Shown: positions 49,765 through 61,044 of the stretch, one piece after another
How positions within the stretch are numbered: position 1 is the stretch's first letter
Layout of the letters: every line of letters starts with the position of its first letter
Assembly (NCBI RefSeq): GCF_003952665.1
Contig: NZ_CP017946.1
Coordinates: 4,400,501 to 4,464,500 of the forward strand
Source: Bosea sp. Tri-49
GTDB lineage: Bacteria > Pseudomonadota > Alphaproteobacteria > Rhizobiales > Beijerinckiaceae
DNA length: 64,000 bases
Direction: 5' to 3'
Made by a program: the position numbers and the translations under genes
Notes under the pieces: model-generated
Databases searched by the model: none
Seen by the model: only the letters and a program-made list of their open reading frames with translations
What the model was told of the DNA's origin: nothing

Positions 49765-50508
49765 ATGGATGCCCTTATGACGCTCGCCGCCGACCCAGCC
49801 ATATGGGCGGCGCTCGGCGCCCTGATCGCCATGGAGGTCGTCCTCGGTATCGACAACCTCATCTTCATCTCAATCCTGACCAACAAGCTGCCGGAGCATC
49901 AGCGTGCGCGCGGCCGCCGGATCGGCATCGGCTTGGCGCTGATCCTGCGCCTTGCTCTGCTCTCGACCGTAGCCTTCATCGTGCAGCTCACCGCGCCGGT
50001 GTTCTCGGTCTTCGGCAAAGCCTTCTCCTGGCGCGACATGATCCTGATCGCTGGTGGCCTGTTCCTGGTCTGGAAAGCGACCAAGGAGATCCATCACAAG
50101 GTCGATCCCGATCACGGACCTGATATGTTCGACGGCGGCGCGGCCGCGGCCGTGACTTTTGGCGGCGTGATCTTCCAGATCCTGCTACTCGACCTCGTCT
50201 TCTCGATCGACAGCATCATCACGGCCGTCGGCATGACCGAGCATGTCCCGGTGATGGTGATCGCCGTCATCGTCGCCGTGCTGGTGATGCTCCTTGCAGC
50301 CGATCCGCTGGCCCGCTTCATCGACAAGAACCCGACGATCGTGATGCTGGCGCTCGGCTTCCTCTTGATGATCGGCGGCACGCTGATCGGCGAAGGTTTC
50401 GGCGCCCATATCCCGAAGGGCTACATCTACGCGGCCATGGCCTTCTCGGCCCTGATCGAGGGGCTGAACATGATGTCGCGCCGCGCGACTCGGAAGCGCG
50501 TCGAATAA
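49765..50508 (+). CDS. TerC-family integral membrane protein
   Basis: A 247-residue membrane protein with about seven hydrophobic helices. The TerC signature is the pair of conserved acidic helices: [25 protein letters not shown] and [25 protein letters not shown]. TerC/Alx proteins are linked to manganese export and metallation of secreted proteins, and to tellurite resistance by history of the name. The start is taken at the ATG at 49765; an ATG 12 bases later is also possible. It stands between the secB terminator and the hairpin at 50519. Confidence 0.9.
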   Translation: MDALMTLAADPAIWAALGALIAMEVVLGIDNLIFISILTNKLPEHQRARGRRIGIGLALILRLALLSTVAFIVQLTAPVFSVFGKAFSWRDMILIAGGLFLVWKATKEIHHKVDPDHGPDMFDGGAAAAVTFGGVIFQILLLDLVFSIDSIITAVGMTEHVPVMVIAVIVAVLVMLLAADPLARFIDKNPTIVMLALGFLLMIGGTLIGEGFGAHIPKGYIYAAMAFSALIEGLNMMSRRATRKRVE

Positions 50509-50518
50509 TCGATGTGAT

Positions 50519-50548
50519 CGTCAGGCTCGGCTCAGGCCGAGCCTGACG
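50519..50548. terminator. Bidirectional hairpin between terC-like gene and dnaQ
   Basis: CGTCAGGCTCGGC (50519-50531) and GCCGAGCCTGACG (50536-50548) form a perfect 13-bp stem with loop TCAG, exactly between the two convergent stops. There is no T-run. The GAGC-CTGACG arm resembles the hairpins at 41864-41886 and 27424-27447, so it may be one of a dispersed set that serves as terminators. Confidence 0.7.
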
Positions 50549-50555
50549 GCCGGTC

Positions 50556-51263
50556 TCACGCCTCTTCAGGCAAGCCGAGATAGCCGCGCCAAAGCGGCCC
50601 CTTGAGCTTCGCCACGAAGGCCTCATGGGCCGCCCGCTCCTCCGGCGTGAGGCGCGCTGCCAGCGGCCGCTGGCGAATCGGCCGCTCGATCGCGACTGAA
50701 ATCCCGGCGCCGGCCTTACCGGTGACGGCACTGCCGAGCCCGAGGCTCGTCTGCTTGCCACCGATCAGCTCGATATAGACCTCGGCCAGGATCTCGGAAT
50801 CGAGCAGCGCGCCGTGTTTGGTCCGGCGACTGTTGTCGATGCCATAGCGCGAACAGAGCGCGTCCAGGCTGTTGCTGGCGCCGGGGTGCTTGCGCCTGGC
50901 CATGGCGAGCGTATCGACCACGAGCGCCGGTACGACCGCGGGCAGGCCGAGCCGGCCGAACTCCATATTGATGAAGCCGACGTCGAAGGCCGCGTTATGG
51001 ATGACCAGCTTGGCATCCGCGATGAAGGCAGCGAACTCGCTGGCAATGGCGGCGAAAACCGGCTTGTCCGAGAGGAAAGCCGCGGAAAGCCCGTGCACCC
51101 TAAAGGCGCCGTCCGGCATGTCCCGCTCGGGGTTGATGTAGACATGGTAATTGCGGCCGGTCGGGCAGTGATTGACCAGCTCGACGCAGCCGATCTCGAC
51201 GATGCGGTCGCCTTTCAGCGGTTCGACGCCGGTGGTTTCCGTATCGAGAACGATCTCGCGCAT
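50556..51263 (-). CDS. dnaQ: DNA polymerase III epsilon subunit (3'-5' exonuclease)
   Basis: DnaQ is the proofreading exonuclease of the replicative polymerase. The 235-residue DEDDh enzyme has ExoI VLDTETTGVEPLKGDRIVEIG, ExoII VIHNAAFDVGFINMEFG and ExoIII ending KRTKHGALLDSEILAEVYIEL-like residues (RRTKHGALLDSEILAEVYIEL). A C-terminal part (PEERAAHEAFVAKLKGPLW) contains the polymerase-binding region. The ATG at 51263 is used; a TTG two codons upstream overlaps coaE. It is the last gene of the ppsR-maf-aroE-coaE-dnaQ operon beside oriC. Confidence 0.96.
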   Translation of the reverse strand: MREIVLDTETTGVEPLKGDRIVEIGCVELVNHCPTGRNYHVYINPERDMPDGAFRVHGLSAAFLSDKPVFAAIASEFAAFIADAKLVIHNAAFDVGFINMEFGRLGLPAVVPALVVDTLAMARRKHPGASNSLDALCSRYGIDNSRRTKHGALLDSEILAEVYIELIGGKQTSLGLGSAVTGKAGAGISVAIERPIRQRPLAARLTPEERAAHEAFVAKLKGPLWRGYLGLPEEA

Positions 51264-51265
51264 GA

Positions 51266-51877
51266 TCAATCCGCCCTCATCACGCGGCCGAAGCGGCCCG
51301 CGACAGCGTTCAGGATAGAGCGGACCTGACGCTCGGCGGCCACGAGCCCAAGCGAAGTGTCCACAAGGAAGTGAGCCCGGCGGCGCTTCTCGGCATCCGG
51401 CATCTGGCGGGCGAGGATCGCGGCAAGTTTCTCTTCCGTCATACCCGGACGGCCGAGGACACGCTTGCGTTGGACCTCGGCCGGGGCCGTGACGACGACG
51501 ACCGCGTCGTAACGACCCTCCCCGCCTGTCTCCAGCAAAAGCGGTATGTCGAGTACAGCAACGGTCGCACCGCTCCTGCGGGCTCGGACCAGGAAGGCCT
51601 GTTCTGCAGCGCGCACCAGCGGATGAACGATGGCCTCGAGCTGCGCCAGCGCCTCCGGCCGGCCGAGCACCGCGGCGGACAGCTTAGTGCGATCGACGAT
51701 GCCGTTCGCGGTGGTTCCGGGAAAAGCTGCTTCGATCTGCGGTGCAGCGGCACCGGCATAGAGGTCATGCACCGCCTGGTCGGCATCATGGACAGGCACC
51801 CCGGCAGCACGGAACATCGCCGATGTCGTCGACTTGCCCATGCCGATCGAACCGGTGAGGCCGAGCAGGAAGGTCAT
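51266..51877 (-). CDS. coaE: Dephospho-CoA kinase
   Basis: CoaE phosphorylates dephospho-CoA, the last step of coenzyme A synthesis. The 203-residue P-loop kinase starts [22 protein letters not shown] and has the typical [25 protein letters not shown] and R-x-x-x-R-x lid residues in [16 protein letters not shown]. The ATG at 51877 has GGAGG seven bases before it; the frame extends to 51898 but with no support. It is in the same operon as aroE and dnaQ. Confidence 0.95.
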   Translation of the reverse strand: MTFLLGLTGSIGMGKSTTSAMFRAAGVPVHDADQAVHDLYAGAAAPQIEAAFPGTTANGIVDRTKLSAAVLGRPEALAQLEAIVHPLVRAAEQAFLVRARRSGATVAVLDIPLLLETGGEGRYDAVVVVTAPAEVQRKRVLGRPGMTEEKLAAILARQMPDAEKRRRAHFLVDTSLGLVAAERQVRSILNAVAGRFGRVMRAD

Positions 51878-51898
51878 CGCATCACCTCCGCCTCGCAC

Positions 51899-52732
51899 TC
51901 ATGCGGCGGGAATGTCGGCTTCGAGCTTGGCCCGGAGCTCGGCCGTCACCTGCGGACGGACACCGAACCAGCGCTCGAAACCAGGCACCGCCTGGTGCAG
52001 CAGCATCCCGAGTCCGTCGACCGGAATACCGCCACGACGCCTGGCCTCGGCGAGCAATGGCGTCTCCAGCGGGACGTAGACGATGTCGTCGACGATCGTG
52101 CCAGGACGCAAGCCGGAGACATCGATCTCCAGAGGCGGCTGCCCACGCATGCCGAGCGAGGTCGTATTGACGATCAGATCGCTCTCGCCGACCAGTCCGG
52201 AAGTATCCTCCCAGCGCCGCGTCTCGACTACCTTCGGAAACGCTGCCGCCAGCTCGTGAGCCCGTTCGGAGCTGCGGTTGACCAGGAGAATGCGGCGGAC
52301 GCCGCGCCCGGCAAGGCCGTGGATCACAGCGCGTGCCGCTCCACCGGCACCGACGACCAGCGCAGTCTCGCATCGCGCGAGCCAGTCCGGCGCAAGGGCG
52401 TCGAGGTGGGCGAGGAAGCCATAGGCGTCAGTGTTGTCACCATGGAGCCGGTCGCCTTCCATCCAGAGGGTATTGGCAGCGCCCATGGCCCGCGCCGTCT
52501 CGCTGACGTGATCGAGCAGCGGCAGCACGATTTCCTTGTTCGGCACGGTGACGTTGCCGCCCACGAATTCGCCGAAGCGCAGCCGAGCGATGAAGGCCGG
52601 CACTTCGGCAGGCGGGACATCGACGCGCTCATAGCTACCGGCAAGGCCGTGCTCGGCGAGCCAATGACCATGGATCAACGGCGAGCGGGAATGCGCAACC
52701 GGATGGCCGATAATGAAGCAGCGTCTGGTCAT
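51899..52732 (-). CDS. aroE: Shikimate dehydrogenase
   Basis: AroE reduces 3-dehydroshikimate with NADPH in aromatic amino acid synthesis. The 277 residues show GHPVAHSRSPLIHGHWL for substrate binding, GGNVTVPNKEIVLPLLDHV with the catalytic Lys, GDNTDAYGFL with the catalytic Asp, and the dinucleotide site VVGAGGAARAVIHGL with VNRSSERA preferring NADP. It overlaps maf by 4 bases. Its place beside maf and coaE near the origin is conserved in alphaproteobacteria. Confidence 0.96.
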   Translation of the reverse strand: MTRRCFIIGHPVAHSRSPLIHGHWLAEHGLAGSYERVDVPPAEVPAFIARLRFGEFVGGNVTVPNKEIVLPLLDHVSETARAMGAANTLWMEGDRLHGDNTDAYGFLAHLDALAPDWLARCETALVVGAGGAARAVIHGLAGRGVRRILLVNRSSERAHELAAAFPKVVETRRWEDTSGLVGESDLIVNTTSLGMRGQPPLEIDVSGLRPGTIVDDIVYVPLETPLLAEARRRGGIPVDGLGMLLHQAVPGFERWFGVRPQVTAELRAKLEADIPAA

Positions 52733-53352
52733 GGGATGAGATCGAGATCGCGGAGCGTGGCGAGCAGGCTCAGCATCGGCAGCCCGAGAATAGTGAAATG
52801 ATCCCCCTCGATCGCCTCGAACAGATGGGCGCCGAGGCCTTCGATCTGGTAGCCGCCGACGCTCGTGGTCGCTGCCTGCCCAGCCTGGGCGATATAACGC
52901 TCAATGAAATCCTGCGTCAGCGGACGCATTGCGAGCATCGCGCTGCTGGCGCCCCGCCCGACGACCTGTCCGTCCCGCGCCAACACAAAAGCGGAGGTCA
53001 GCTCGTGCCGCCGGCCGGCAAGCGCTGCGATCTGCCGATGAGCAGCGGCGGCATCGTCGGGCTTATGGAACGGACGCTCCTCGCATGTCAGCATCTGGTC
53101 GGCCGAGAGCACGACGCGACCAGGAGCAAGTGGCGAGACCGACAAAGCCTTGGCTTCCGCCAATGCTGCGGCAACCCCTATCGGTGGGCCGCCCATGGCC
53201 AAATATTCTGCTTCAATCGCGCGCTCGTCGACGATCGGCTTGATCACCTCGACCGGGAGGCCAGCCGCTTCGAGCAGCTGCAGGCGCGTCGCACTGCCGG
53301 AGGCGAGGATGAGCGGCGCTTCACTGCGCCAGAATGTCGCCTGGCCGGTCAC
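52729..53352 (-). CDS. maf: Maf-family nucleotide pyrophosphatase
   Basis: Maf-like enzymes hydrolyse non-canonical nucleoside triphosphates and have been linked to septum control. The 207 residues have [41 protein letters not shown], and [30 protein letters not shown]. The GTG at 53352 overlaps the ppsR stop (GTGA). The catalytic Asp of the ADQ/ADT motif is kept, with Gln where many members have Thr. Confidence 0.93.
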   Translation of the reverse strand: MTGQATFWRSEAPLILASGSATRLQLLEAAGLPVEVIKPIVDERAIEAEYLAMGGPPIGVAAALAEAKALSVSPLAPGRVVLSADQMLTCEERPFHKPDDAAAAHRQIAALAGRRHELTSAFVLARDGQVVGRGASSAMLAMRPLTQDFIERYIAQAGQAATTSVGGYQIEGLGAHLFEAIEGDHFTILGLPMLSLLATLRDLDLIP

Positions 53353-54179
53353 GTCGCGATGAACTTCATGCGGTGATCGCGCAGCAGATCAAGGATTCCT
53401 GCTGCCGTCTCCTCGATCGAACGACGGGTGACATCAATAACCGGCCAGCCCCGCCGCGCGCAGAGTCGGCGCGACTGGGTAATCTCGTCAGCGACCGCAT
53501 CGGGATCGACATAGGGCGTCTCGTCATCCGCCTTCAGCGACAGGAGCCGGTTCTGCCGGATCTGGATGATGCGCTCCGCGCTGGCGACGAGACCGACGAC
53601 CAACGGCTTCTTCAAGCCTTCGAGTTCGACGGGCAGCGGTACGTTGGGCACGAGCGGTATATTGGCGGTCTTGATCCCACGATTGGCGAGATAGATGCTC
53701 GTCGGCGTTTTTGAGGTCCGGCTGATGCCGACGAGAATGACGTCAGCGCTTTCGAGGTCGCCGCCGAGCTGGCCGTCATCATGCATCAGCGTGTAGTTCA
53801 TCGCGTCGATACGCCGAAAGTACTCGGCGTTGAGCATGTGCTGGGCACCAGGCCGCGGCGCCGCAGCCTGGCCAAGATAGGACTGGAACAGCGACAATAC
53901 CGGTTGCAGCACCGAGAGGCACGGGCAGCCAATCTCGCGGCAGAAGGCCTCCAGCCGCTCGGCCCATTCCGGCTCGACCAGCGTATAGAGCACCACCCCC
54001 GGAGAGGTCTCTATCTCGGCGAGCACCCGCGACAACTGGTTCTCGGAACGGACGAGCGGATAGACATGCTCGATCGCCGAGACCGCTTCATATTGCGCTG
54101 CTGCTGCGCGGCTGACCGCAATCAGGGTCTCGCCGGTCGCGTCGGAGACGAGGTGCAGGTGAAAATAGTTGCGCGCCAC
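53349..54179 (-). CDS. ppsR: Pyruvate, phosphate dikinase regulatory protein/PEP synthase regulatory protein (DUF299)
   Basis: A 276-residue bifunctional serine/threonine kinase and pyrophosphorylase that switches PpdK or PpsA. It shows [25 protein letters not shown], the P-loop-like [28 protein letters not shown], and the C-terminal [17 protein letters not shown] use a GTG at 54179 that gives the normal start [18 protein letters not shown], with GGGGGAA upstream. The frame is open to 54404, but that extension carries DnaA-box-like and parS sequences rather than coding signal. This gene is the alphaproteobacterial neighbour of oriC (RP001 homologue). Confidence 0.92.
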   Translation of the reverse strand: MARNYFHLHLVSDATGETLIAVSRAAAAQYEAVSAIEHVYPLVRSENQLSRVLAEIETSPGVVLYTLVEPEWAERLEAFCREIGCPCLSVLQPVLSLFQSYLGQAAAPRPGAQHMLNAEYFRRIDAMNYTLMHDDGQLGGDLESADVILVGISRTSKTPTSIYLANRGIKTANIPLVPNVPLPVELEGLKKPLVVGLVASAERIIQIRQNRLLSLKADDETPYVDPDAVADEITQSRRLCARRGWPVIDVTRRSIEETAAGILDLLRDHRMKFIAT

Positions 54180-54293
54180 GGCTTCCCCCGCCGGCTGTTC
54201 TCGAATCAGCTCTAGAGCTGTTCCGCCAGCGTGGGAATCCCCTTTTCCTCCCGGCGAGCGGCCTGCGCATAGGTTTGTGATGGCCGGGACAAG

Positions 54294-54302
54294 TGGGGAT
54301 AA
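54294..54302 (-). promoter_or_regulatory. DnaA-box-like site 1
   Basis: TGGGGATAA (TTATCCCCA on the other strand) differs at one position from the consensus TTATCCACA. It lies 115 bases from the ppsR start within the predicted oriC. Confidence 0.6.
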
Positions 54303-54387
54303 CTGGGCGGAATCAGAACCCTGCCAGAGGCGGGCGGGATAACTCGGCGAAAGCTCAACAGGCTTCGGCCTGTGGGCGGAATCTCGA

Positions 54388-54403
54388 TGTTTCACGTGAA
54401 TCA
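54388..54403. other. parS site within predicted oriC (15/16)
   Basis: TGTTTCACGTGAATCA differs from the consensus ParB-binding parS sequence at one base only. It sits in the gap between ppsR and hemE, 8.6 kb from the perfect parS in rsmG. Confidence 0.8.
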
Positions 54404-54450
54404 TTCTGAGACGCGGCGCGAGGCCGCGTCTTAGAGCGAAAAGTAATTCG

Positions 54451-54465
54451 TTAAGAAACTGTTAA
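54451..54465 (+). promoter_or_regulatory. CtrA-binding consensus TTAA-N7-TTAA
   Basis: TTAAGAAACTGTTAA is an exact match to the full CtrA recognition sequence, in the middle of the predicted oriC. In Caulobacter, CtrA bound at such sites represses replication. The same site could also act on the hemE promoter. Confidence 0.65.
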
Positions 54466-54523
54466 GAGCCCTCCTCCGGCACAATGGCCATCCCGCTCAC
54501 CCGAGTGCGGCCTGTGGACCGGT

Positions 54524-54532
54524 TGTGGACAA
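54524..54532 (-). promoter_or_regulatory. DnaA-box-like site 2
   Basis: TGTGGACAA (TTGTCCACA on the other strand) matches the consensus TTATCCACA at 8 of 9 positions. It lies 28 bases before the AT-rich tract, as expected for an unwinding region next to a DnaA box. Confidence 0.6.
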
Positions 54533-54631
54533 TCTTGGGGCGGGCTATGTGCCCCTATCCAAGAGTTAAAATAGAAGACTCTCTTAGAAGAGATTCTTTT
54601 TAGAAGAAGGGCCCAGCGCCCGGTGCCTTAC

Positions 54632-55657
54632 ATGAGCCAGAGCCTTTTCCTCCGCACTCTTTCCGGTGAGACGCTGCCGAAGCCTCCGCTTTGGATGATG
54701 CGTCAGGCTGGCCGCTATCTGCCGGAGTATCGCGAACTTCGCGCCAAGGCAGGCGGGTTCCTCGAGCTCTGCTACAACCCGGACATGGCCGCGGAAGTGA
54801 CTCTGCAGCCGATCAAGCGCTTCGGCTTCGATGCCGCGATCCTGTTTTCCGATATTCTCGTGATACCGCATGCGCTCGGGCAAAAGCTCTGGTTTGCACA
54901 AGGCGAAGGACCGCGGCTCGAACCCGTCGCCGACCACGGCCGATTTGGCGAAATCCGCGAGGAGATCGATCCGGACGTGCTGGCGCCGGTCTACGAGACC
55001 GTTCGACGGGTGAAGGCAGCTCTCCCTGTTGGAACGGCGCTGATCGGTTTCTGTGGGGCGCCGTGGACGGTGGCGACCTATATGGTCGCTGGGCAAGGTA
55101 CCCCAGATCAGGGGCCAGCCAAGGATCTGTTCCGATGTGACCCTGAGCTGTTTGCCAGGTTGATCGATCGGCTCGTCGTGAACTCCGCGGCCTACCTCGG
55201 TGCCCAGATCGAGGCTGGTGTCGATGTCGTGCAGATCTTTGACAGCTGGGCGGGCTCGCTCGGGCCGGAGGATTTCAAGCGCTGGTGCATCGAACCGACC
55301 CGGCGCATCGTCGATCTGGTTCGGGCGCGTCATCCGCAGGCCAAGATCATCGGCTTCCCGCGCGGGGCCGGTGCCGGCATTCCAGATTATGTTCGCGGGA
55401 CCGGCGTCGATGCCGTCGGGCTCGAAACCGATATCGACCGGACGTTTGCGCGCGAGGCGATCCAGGCACTGGTCCCTGTGCAGGGTCATCTCGACCCACA
55501 GCTACTGCGCGCTGGTGGCTCGGAGCTGGATCGCGAGATCGCTGCGATCCGTGCGGCATTCGGCGCAGGTCCGTTCGTGTTCAATCTCGGGCATGGCATT
55601 CTGCCGGATACGCCGATCGCTCATGTCGAGCGGCTGGTCGAGCTGGTGCGCGCCTAA
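54632..55657 (+). CDS. hemE: Uroporphyrinogen decarboxylase
   Basis: HemE decarboxylates uroporphyrinogen III to coproporphyrinogen III. The 341 residues starting MSQSLFLRTL have the signature PPLWMMRQAGRYLPEYRELR with the catalytic Arg, FDAAILFSDILVIPHALG, GFCGAPWTVATYM, and NLGHGILPDTPIAHVERLVELVR at the end. A GTG three codons upstream (54623) is also in frame; neither start has an ideally spaced ribosome binding site (AAGAAGG lies at 54603-54609). Its promoter must lie in the predicted oriC, as in Caulobacter. Confidence 0.96.
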   Translation: MSQSLFLRTLSGETLPKPPLWMMRQAGRYLPEYRELRAKAGGFLELCYNPDMAAEVTLQPIKRFGFDAAILFSDILVIPHALGQKLWFAQGEGPRLEPVADHGRFGEIREEIDPDVLAPVYETVRRVKAALPVGTALIGFCGAPWTVATYMVAGQGTPDQGPAKDLFRCDPELFARLIDRLVVNSAAYLGAQIEAGVDVVQIFDSWAGSLGPEDFKRWCIEPTRRIVDLVRARHPQAKIIGFPRGAGAGIPDYVRGTGVDAVGLETDIDRTFAREAIQALVPVQGHLDPQLLRAGGSELDREIAAIRAAFGAGPFVFNLGHGILPDTPIAHVERLVELVRA

Positions 55658-55669
55658 AGGATCGATCCG

Positions 55670-56095
55670 ATGGCCTACGAATGGATCAAGGCTTTCCATG
55701 TCATGGCGGTGATCGCCTGGATGGCCGGGATGCTCTATCTGCCGCGGCTGATGGTCTATCATGCCGAGGCGCAGACCGGCTCGATCCAGTCCGAGACCTT
55801 CAAGATCATGGAGCGCCGGCTGCTCAAGGGGATCATCAACCCCGCGATGATCGTCGCCTGGGTGCTCGGGCTCTACCTCGCTTGGAGCGCTTTTGGCTTC
55901 AAGGGCGGCTGGCTGCACGGCAAGATCGCGCTGGTCCTTGTCCTCTCGGGCCTGCATGGTTATCTGTCCGGCAGGGTCAGGGCCTTTGCCGAAGACCGCA
56001 ACGACAAGCCGGCGCGCTTCTATCGCATTCTCAACGAGGTACCGGCGCTGCTGATGGCTGCAATCGTCATCCTGGTGATCGTCAAGCCGTTCTGA
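55670..56095 (+). CDS. hemJ: Protoporphyrinogen oxidase HemJ
   Basis: HemJ oxidises protoporphyrinogen IX in the membrane, replacing HemG/HemY in most alphaproteobacteria. The 141 residues have four hydrophobic segments and the family motifs YEWIKAFHVMAVIAWMAGMLYLPRLMVYHAE with the heme-ligating His10, and LKGIINPAMIVAWVLGLYL. HemJ lies 12 bases after hemE, so the two are co-transcribed. Confidence 0.94.
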   Translation: MAYEWIKAFHVMAVIAWMAGMLYLPRLMVYHAEAQTGSIQSETFKIMERRLLKGIINPAMIVAWVLGLYLAWSAFGFKGGWLHGKIALVLVLSGLHGYLSGRVRAFAEDRNDKPARFYRILNEVPALLMAAIVILVIVKPF

Positions 56096-56106
56096 TATCG
56101 GCGCGG

Positions 56107-56132
56107 TTTCCCGCTTGAGCCAAGCGGGGAAA
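56107..56132 (+). terminator. Hairpin after hemJ
   Basis: TTTCCCGCTT (56107-56116) pairs with AAGCGGGGAAA (56122-56132), with one unpaired G and a five-base loop, 11 bases after the hemJ stop. No T-run follows, so it is a weak terminator candidate. The remaining 182 bases up to rho hold no recognised gene and are probably the rho promoter and leader. Confidence 0.4.
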
Positions 56133-56314
56133 GCGGTTATCAAGCCTCTGCGCCTTCTGTTCGCGTCCTTCCCTATCGTCGACGGTTCGTGCCGCGGCTG
56201 CTTTCGCCAGCCGACACGACATCCTGACAAGTGGGGCTCCCAGCCCTTCGTCCCGTCGATCCCTCACTGCCGTCTGGCCCGCCTCTATGCAGGCCTGCTC
56301 AACCCGGGTGCCCC

Positions 56315-57580
56315 ATGCGGGAAATCAAACTCCACGAACTCAAGGCGAAATCGCCGACCGAGCTGCTCACCTTTGCCGAAGGCATGGAGGTCGAGAACGC
56401 GAGCACGATGCGCAAGCAGGAACTCATGTTCGCGATCCTGAAGCAGCTCGCTTCCCAGGAAACAGAAATTCTCGGCGAAGGCGTCGTCGAGGTTCTGCAG
56501 GATGGCTTCGGCTTCCTGCGCTCCTCCGATTCGAACTACCTGCCGGGGCCGGACGATATCTACGTCTCGCCCTCGCAGATCAGGAAATTCGGCCTGCGCA
56601 CCGGCGATACCGTCGAAGGCCCGATCCGCGGCCCCAAGGATGGCGAGCGCTATTTCGCCCTGCTCAAGGTCAACACGATCAACTTCGAGGATCCGGAGAA
56701 GATCAAGCACAAGATCCACTTCGACAACCTGACACCGCTGTATCCCGATGAGCGTCTCAAGCTCGAGGTGCAGGATCCGACCAAGAAGGATTTCTCGCCG
56801 CGCGTGATCGATATCGTGGCGCCGATCGGCAAGGGTCAGCGCGCTTTGATCGTGGCGCCGCCGCGCACCGGCAAGACCGTGCTGCTGCAGAACATCGCGC
56901 AGTCGATCACCACCAATCATCCCGAGTGCTATCTGATCGTGCTGCTGATCGACGAGCGCCCGGAAGAGGTCACCGACATGCAGCGCTCAGTGAAGGGCGA
57001 AGTGGTGTCCTCGACCTTCGACGAGCCGGCGACCCGCCACGTCCAGGTCGCGGAGATGGTGATCGAAAAGGCCAAGCGCCTGGTCGAGCACGGACGCGAC
57101 GTCGTCATCCTGCTCGATTCGATCACCCGTCTCGGCCGCGCCTACAACACGGTGGTGCCGTCCTCCGGCAAGGTGTTGACCGGTGGTGTCGACGCCAATG
57201 CACTGCAGCGGCCGAAGCGCTTCTTCGGTGCGGCCCGTAATATCGAGGAAGGCGGCTCGCTGACCATCGTCGCGACGGCGCTGATCGACACCGGCAGCCG
57301 CATGGACGAGGTGATCTTCGAGGAGTTCAAGGGCACCGGTAACTCGGAAATCATTCTGGACCGCAAGGTGGCCGACAAGCGCATCTTCCCGGCGATCGAC
57401 ATCATCAAGTCCGGCACCCGCAAGGAAGAGCTCATCACGCCGCGCTCCGACCTGCAGAAGACCTATGTGCTGCGCCGCATCCTCAACCCGATGGGCCCGC
57501 AGGACGCGATCGAGTTCCTTTTGGACAAGCTGCGCCAGACCAAGCAGAACTCCGAGTTCTTCGACTCGATGAACACCTGA
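56315..57580 (+). CDS. rho: Transcription termination factor Rho
   Basis: Rho is the hexameric RNA-dependent ATPase that ends transcription of untranslated RNA. From the ATG at 56315 it has 421 residues, starting [42 protein letters not shown] (N-terminal domain). The cold-shock RNA-binding part is [43 protein letters not shown]. The Walker A site is [16 protein letters not shown], followed by [13 protein letters not shown] and the Q-loop/R-loop in [36 protein letters not shown] 219-base leader precedes it. Confidence 0.98.
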   Translation: MREIKLHELKAKSPTELLTFAEGMEVENASTMRKQELMFAILKQLASQETEILGEGVVEVLQDGFGFLRSSDSNYLPGPDDIYVSPSQIRKFGLRTGDTVEGPIRGPKDGERYFALLKVNTINFEDPEKIKHKIHFDNLTPLYPDERLKLEVQDPTKKDFSPRVIDIVAPIGKGQRALIVAPPRTGKTVLLQNIAQSITTNHPECYLIVLLIDERPEEVTDMQRSVKGEVVSSTFDEPATRHVQVAEMVIEKAKRLVEHGRDVVILLDSITRLGRAYNTVVPSSGKVLTGGVDANALQRPKRFFGAARNIEEGGSLTIVATALIDTGSRMDEVIFEEFKGTGNSEIILDRKVADKRIFPAIDIIKSGTRKEELITPRSDLQKTYVLRRILNPMGPQDAIEFLLDKLRQTKQNSEFFDSMNT

Positions 57581-57603
57581 CGGTTTCAGCAATTCTGGAA
57601 CGC

Positions 57604-57636
57604 AAAAAGGCCACGGCAGCTCGCCGTGGCCTTTTT
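57604..57636. terminator. Bidirectional intrinsic terminator between rho and the DUF255 gene
   Basis: AAAAAGGCCACGGC (57604-57617) and GCCGTGGCCTTTTT (57623-57636) form a perfect 14-bp stem with a 5-base loop. A/T runs on both sides let it work in both directions for the two convergent genes. Confidence 0.92.
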
Positions 57637-57657
57637 CATGTCCCGCGCGCACCTGCC

Positions 57658-59655
<1,998 letters not shown>

Positions 59656-59693
59656 CGCGAAAGCTCCAGCCCTGGTGAAAAGGGCGCCTGAGG

Positions 59694-60998
59694 ATGCAAG
59701 CCTATCCGACCATTGTGGCACTGTCCTCCGGCAGCGGGCGCGCCGGTGTCGCGGTCGTACGGGTCTCGGGTGAACAAGTTAGATTCGCTCTCGAAACGAT
59801 CGCTGGGTCTGTGCCGGAGGCGCGCAGAGCCGTCTATCGAGCGCTTCGCGATCCCGCCGGCGCGATCATCGATCATGGCCTGGTGCTGTTCTTCCCCGCA
59901 CCGGCGAGCTTCACCGGGGAGGATGTCGCCGAGTTCCATATCCATGGCTCGCGCGCAGTGCTGTCACGCTTGTTGTCGGTGCTCACGTCCTTGCCAGGCC
60001 TGCGCCTGGCAGAAGCTGGTGAGTTCACCCGTCGTGCCTTCGAGGCAGGTAAGCTCGACCTCGCTGCCGTCGAGGGCTTAGTCGACCTGATCGATTCGGA
60101 GACGGAATGGCAGCGCAAGCAGGCGCTGCGGCAGATGGAAGGCGCGCTCGGGCGCGCTGCCGGTGAATGGCGAAGCGCGTTGATCAAGGCGATGACGTTG
60201 CTCGAGGCCGAGATCGATTTTTCGGATGAAGGCGATGTCGGCGGCCCGTTGATCGCTGACGCCGTTGCTGAAGCACAGGGCGTGCTCGACAGCCTGCGTT
60301 CTGCACTCGGCAGCTTCGCAGCGGGTGAGCGGGTTCGCGAGGGCTTCGTCGTCGTGCTCGCCGGACCACCCAATGCCGGCAAATCCAGCCTGCTCAATGC
60401 GCTCGCCCGACGCGACGTTGCTATCGTCTCGCCCATTGCCGGAACGACCCGCGATGCCATCGAGGTCAGGCTGGACTTGGGCGGCATCCCCGTTGTGCTA
60501 GTCGATACTGCCGGTCTGCGCGAGAGCAGTGACGCGATCGAGGCCGAGGGCGTAAGGCGAGCCCGGCAGAAAGCAGCACATGCCGATCTGGTGCTGCGGT
60601 TGCGGTCGCCCGATTCGGATCCGGAACGAGCCGACAGTGAGGGGGACGACCTTGCTGTGGCGACGATGATCGACCTTGGTGGAGCTGCCCGTCCTGGGGA
60701 AATCGGCGTGTCAGCGGCAACTGGCGCAGGTCTGCCCGAACTGATCGACATTATCGCATCTCGGCTTGGCAAGCTCGGCCAGGCAGAGCCTGCGCTCGTC
60801 ACCCGCGAGCGCCAGCGCATCGCAGTGGCCGACGCCGCTGCTGCGATCGAACGTGCCGGCGCGCTATCGCATGAGCAGCCGGAGCTGATCGCGGAAGAGC
60901 TGCGCATCGCGGTCAGAGCGCTGGAGCGCTTGATCGGCAAGGTCGACGTCGAGGATGTGCTCGACAGCCTGTTCTCTGGCTTCTGCATCGGCAAATAG
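59694..60998 (+). CDS. mnmE: tRNA modification GTPase MnmE
   Basis: MnmE works with MnmG to add carboxymethylaminomethyl groups to U34 of certain tRNAs. The 434 residues have an N-terminal tetrahydrofolate-binding domain ([58 protein letters not shown]), a G domain inserted in helices ([24 protein letters not shown]) and the C-terminal FCIGK with the essential Cys. The G4 motif NKxD is not clearly visible around residues 310-325, where a shortened G4/G5 region ([29 protein letters not shown]) is seen; this is odd. mnmG follows after 46 bases. Confidence 0.95.
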   Translation: MQAYPTIVALSSGSGRAGVAVVRVSGEQVRFALETIAGSVPEARRAVYRALRDPAGAIIDHGLVLFFPAPASFTGEDVAEFHIHGSRAVLSRLLSVLTSLPGLRLAEAGEFTRRAFEAGKLDLAAVEGLVDLIDSETEWQRKQALRQMEGALGRAAGEWRSALIKAMTLLEAEIDFSDEGDVGGPLIADAVAEAQGVLDSLRSALGSFAAGERVREGFVVVLAGPPNAGKSSLLNALARRDVAIVSPIAGTTRDAIEVRLDLGGIPVVLVDTAGLRESSDAIEAEGVRRARQKAAHADLVLRLRSPDSDPERADSEGDDLAVATMIDLGGAARPGEIGVSAATGAGLPELIDIIASRLGKLGQAEPALVTRERQRIAVADAAAAIERAGALSHEQPELIAEELRIAVRALERLIGKVDVEDVLDSLFSGFCIGK

Positions 60999-61044
60999 GC
61001 GGTTTTCGTTGACCTTGCGGTCCTGCTTGGCTAGCGAATTGGAC

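Larger units (their letters stand above)
54180..54631. other. Predicted chromosomal replication origin (oriC)
   Basis: This 452-base gap between ppsR and hemE is the place of oriC in Caulobacter and many other alphaproteobacteria. DnaA-box-like sequences are TGGGGATAA (54294-54302) and TGTGGACAA (54524-54532), each 8/9 to TGTGGATAA, with weaker ones at 54334-54342 and 54513-54521. A perfect CtrA-type TTAA-N7-TTAA lies at 54451-54465, a parS match at 54388-54403, and an AT-rich tract at 54561-54608 that could unwind first. A GC hairpin GACGCGGC/GCCGCGTC lies near 54409-54430. No gene is seen here. Confidence 0.82.

Noticed and set aside
54180..54404. N-terminal extension of the ppsR product
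   Set aside because: The open frame reaches 54404, but the family starts at the VARNYFHLH segment; the extension contains a parS site and a DnaA-box-like sequence and has no protein-like conservation.
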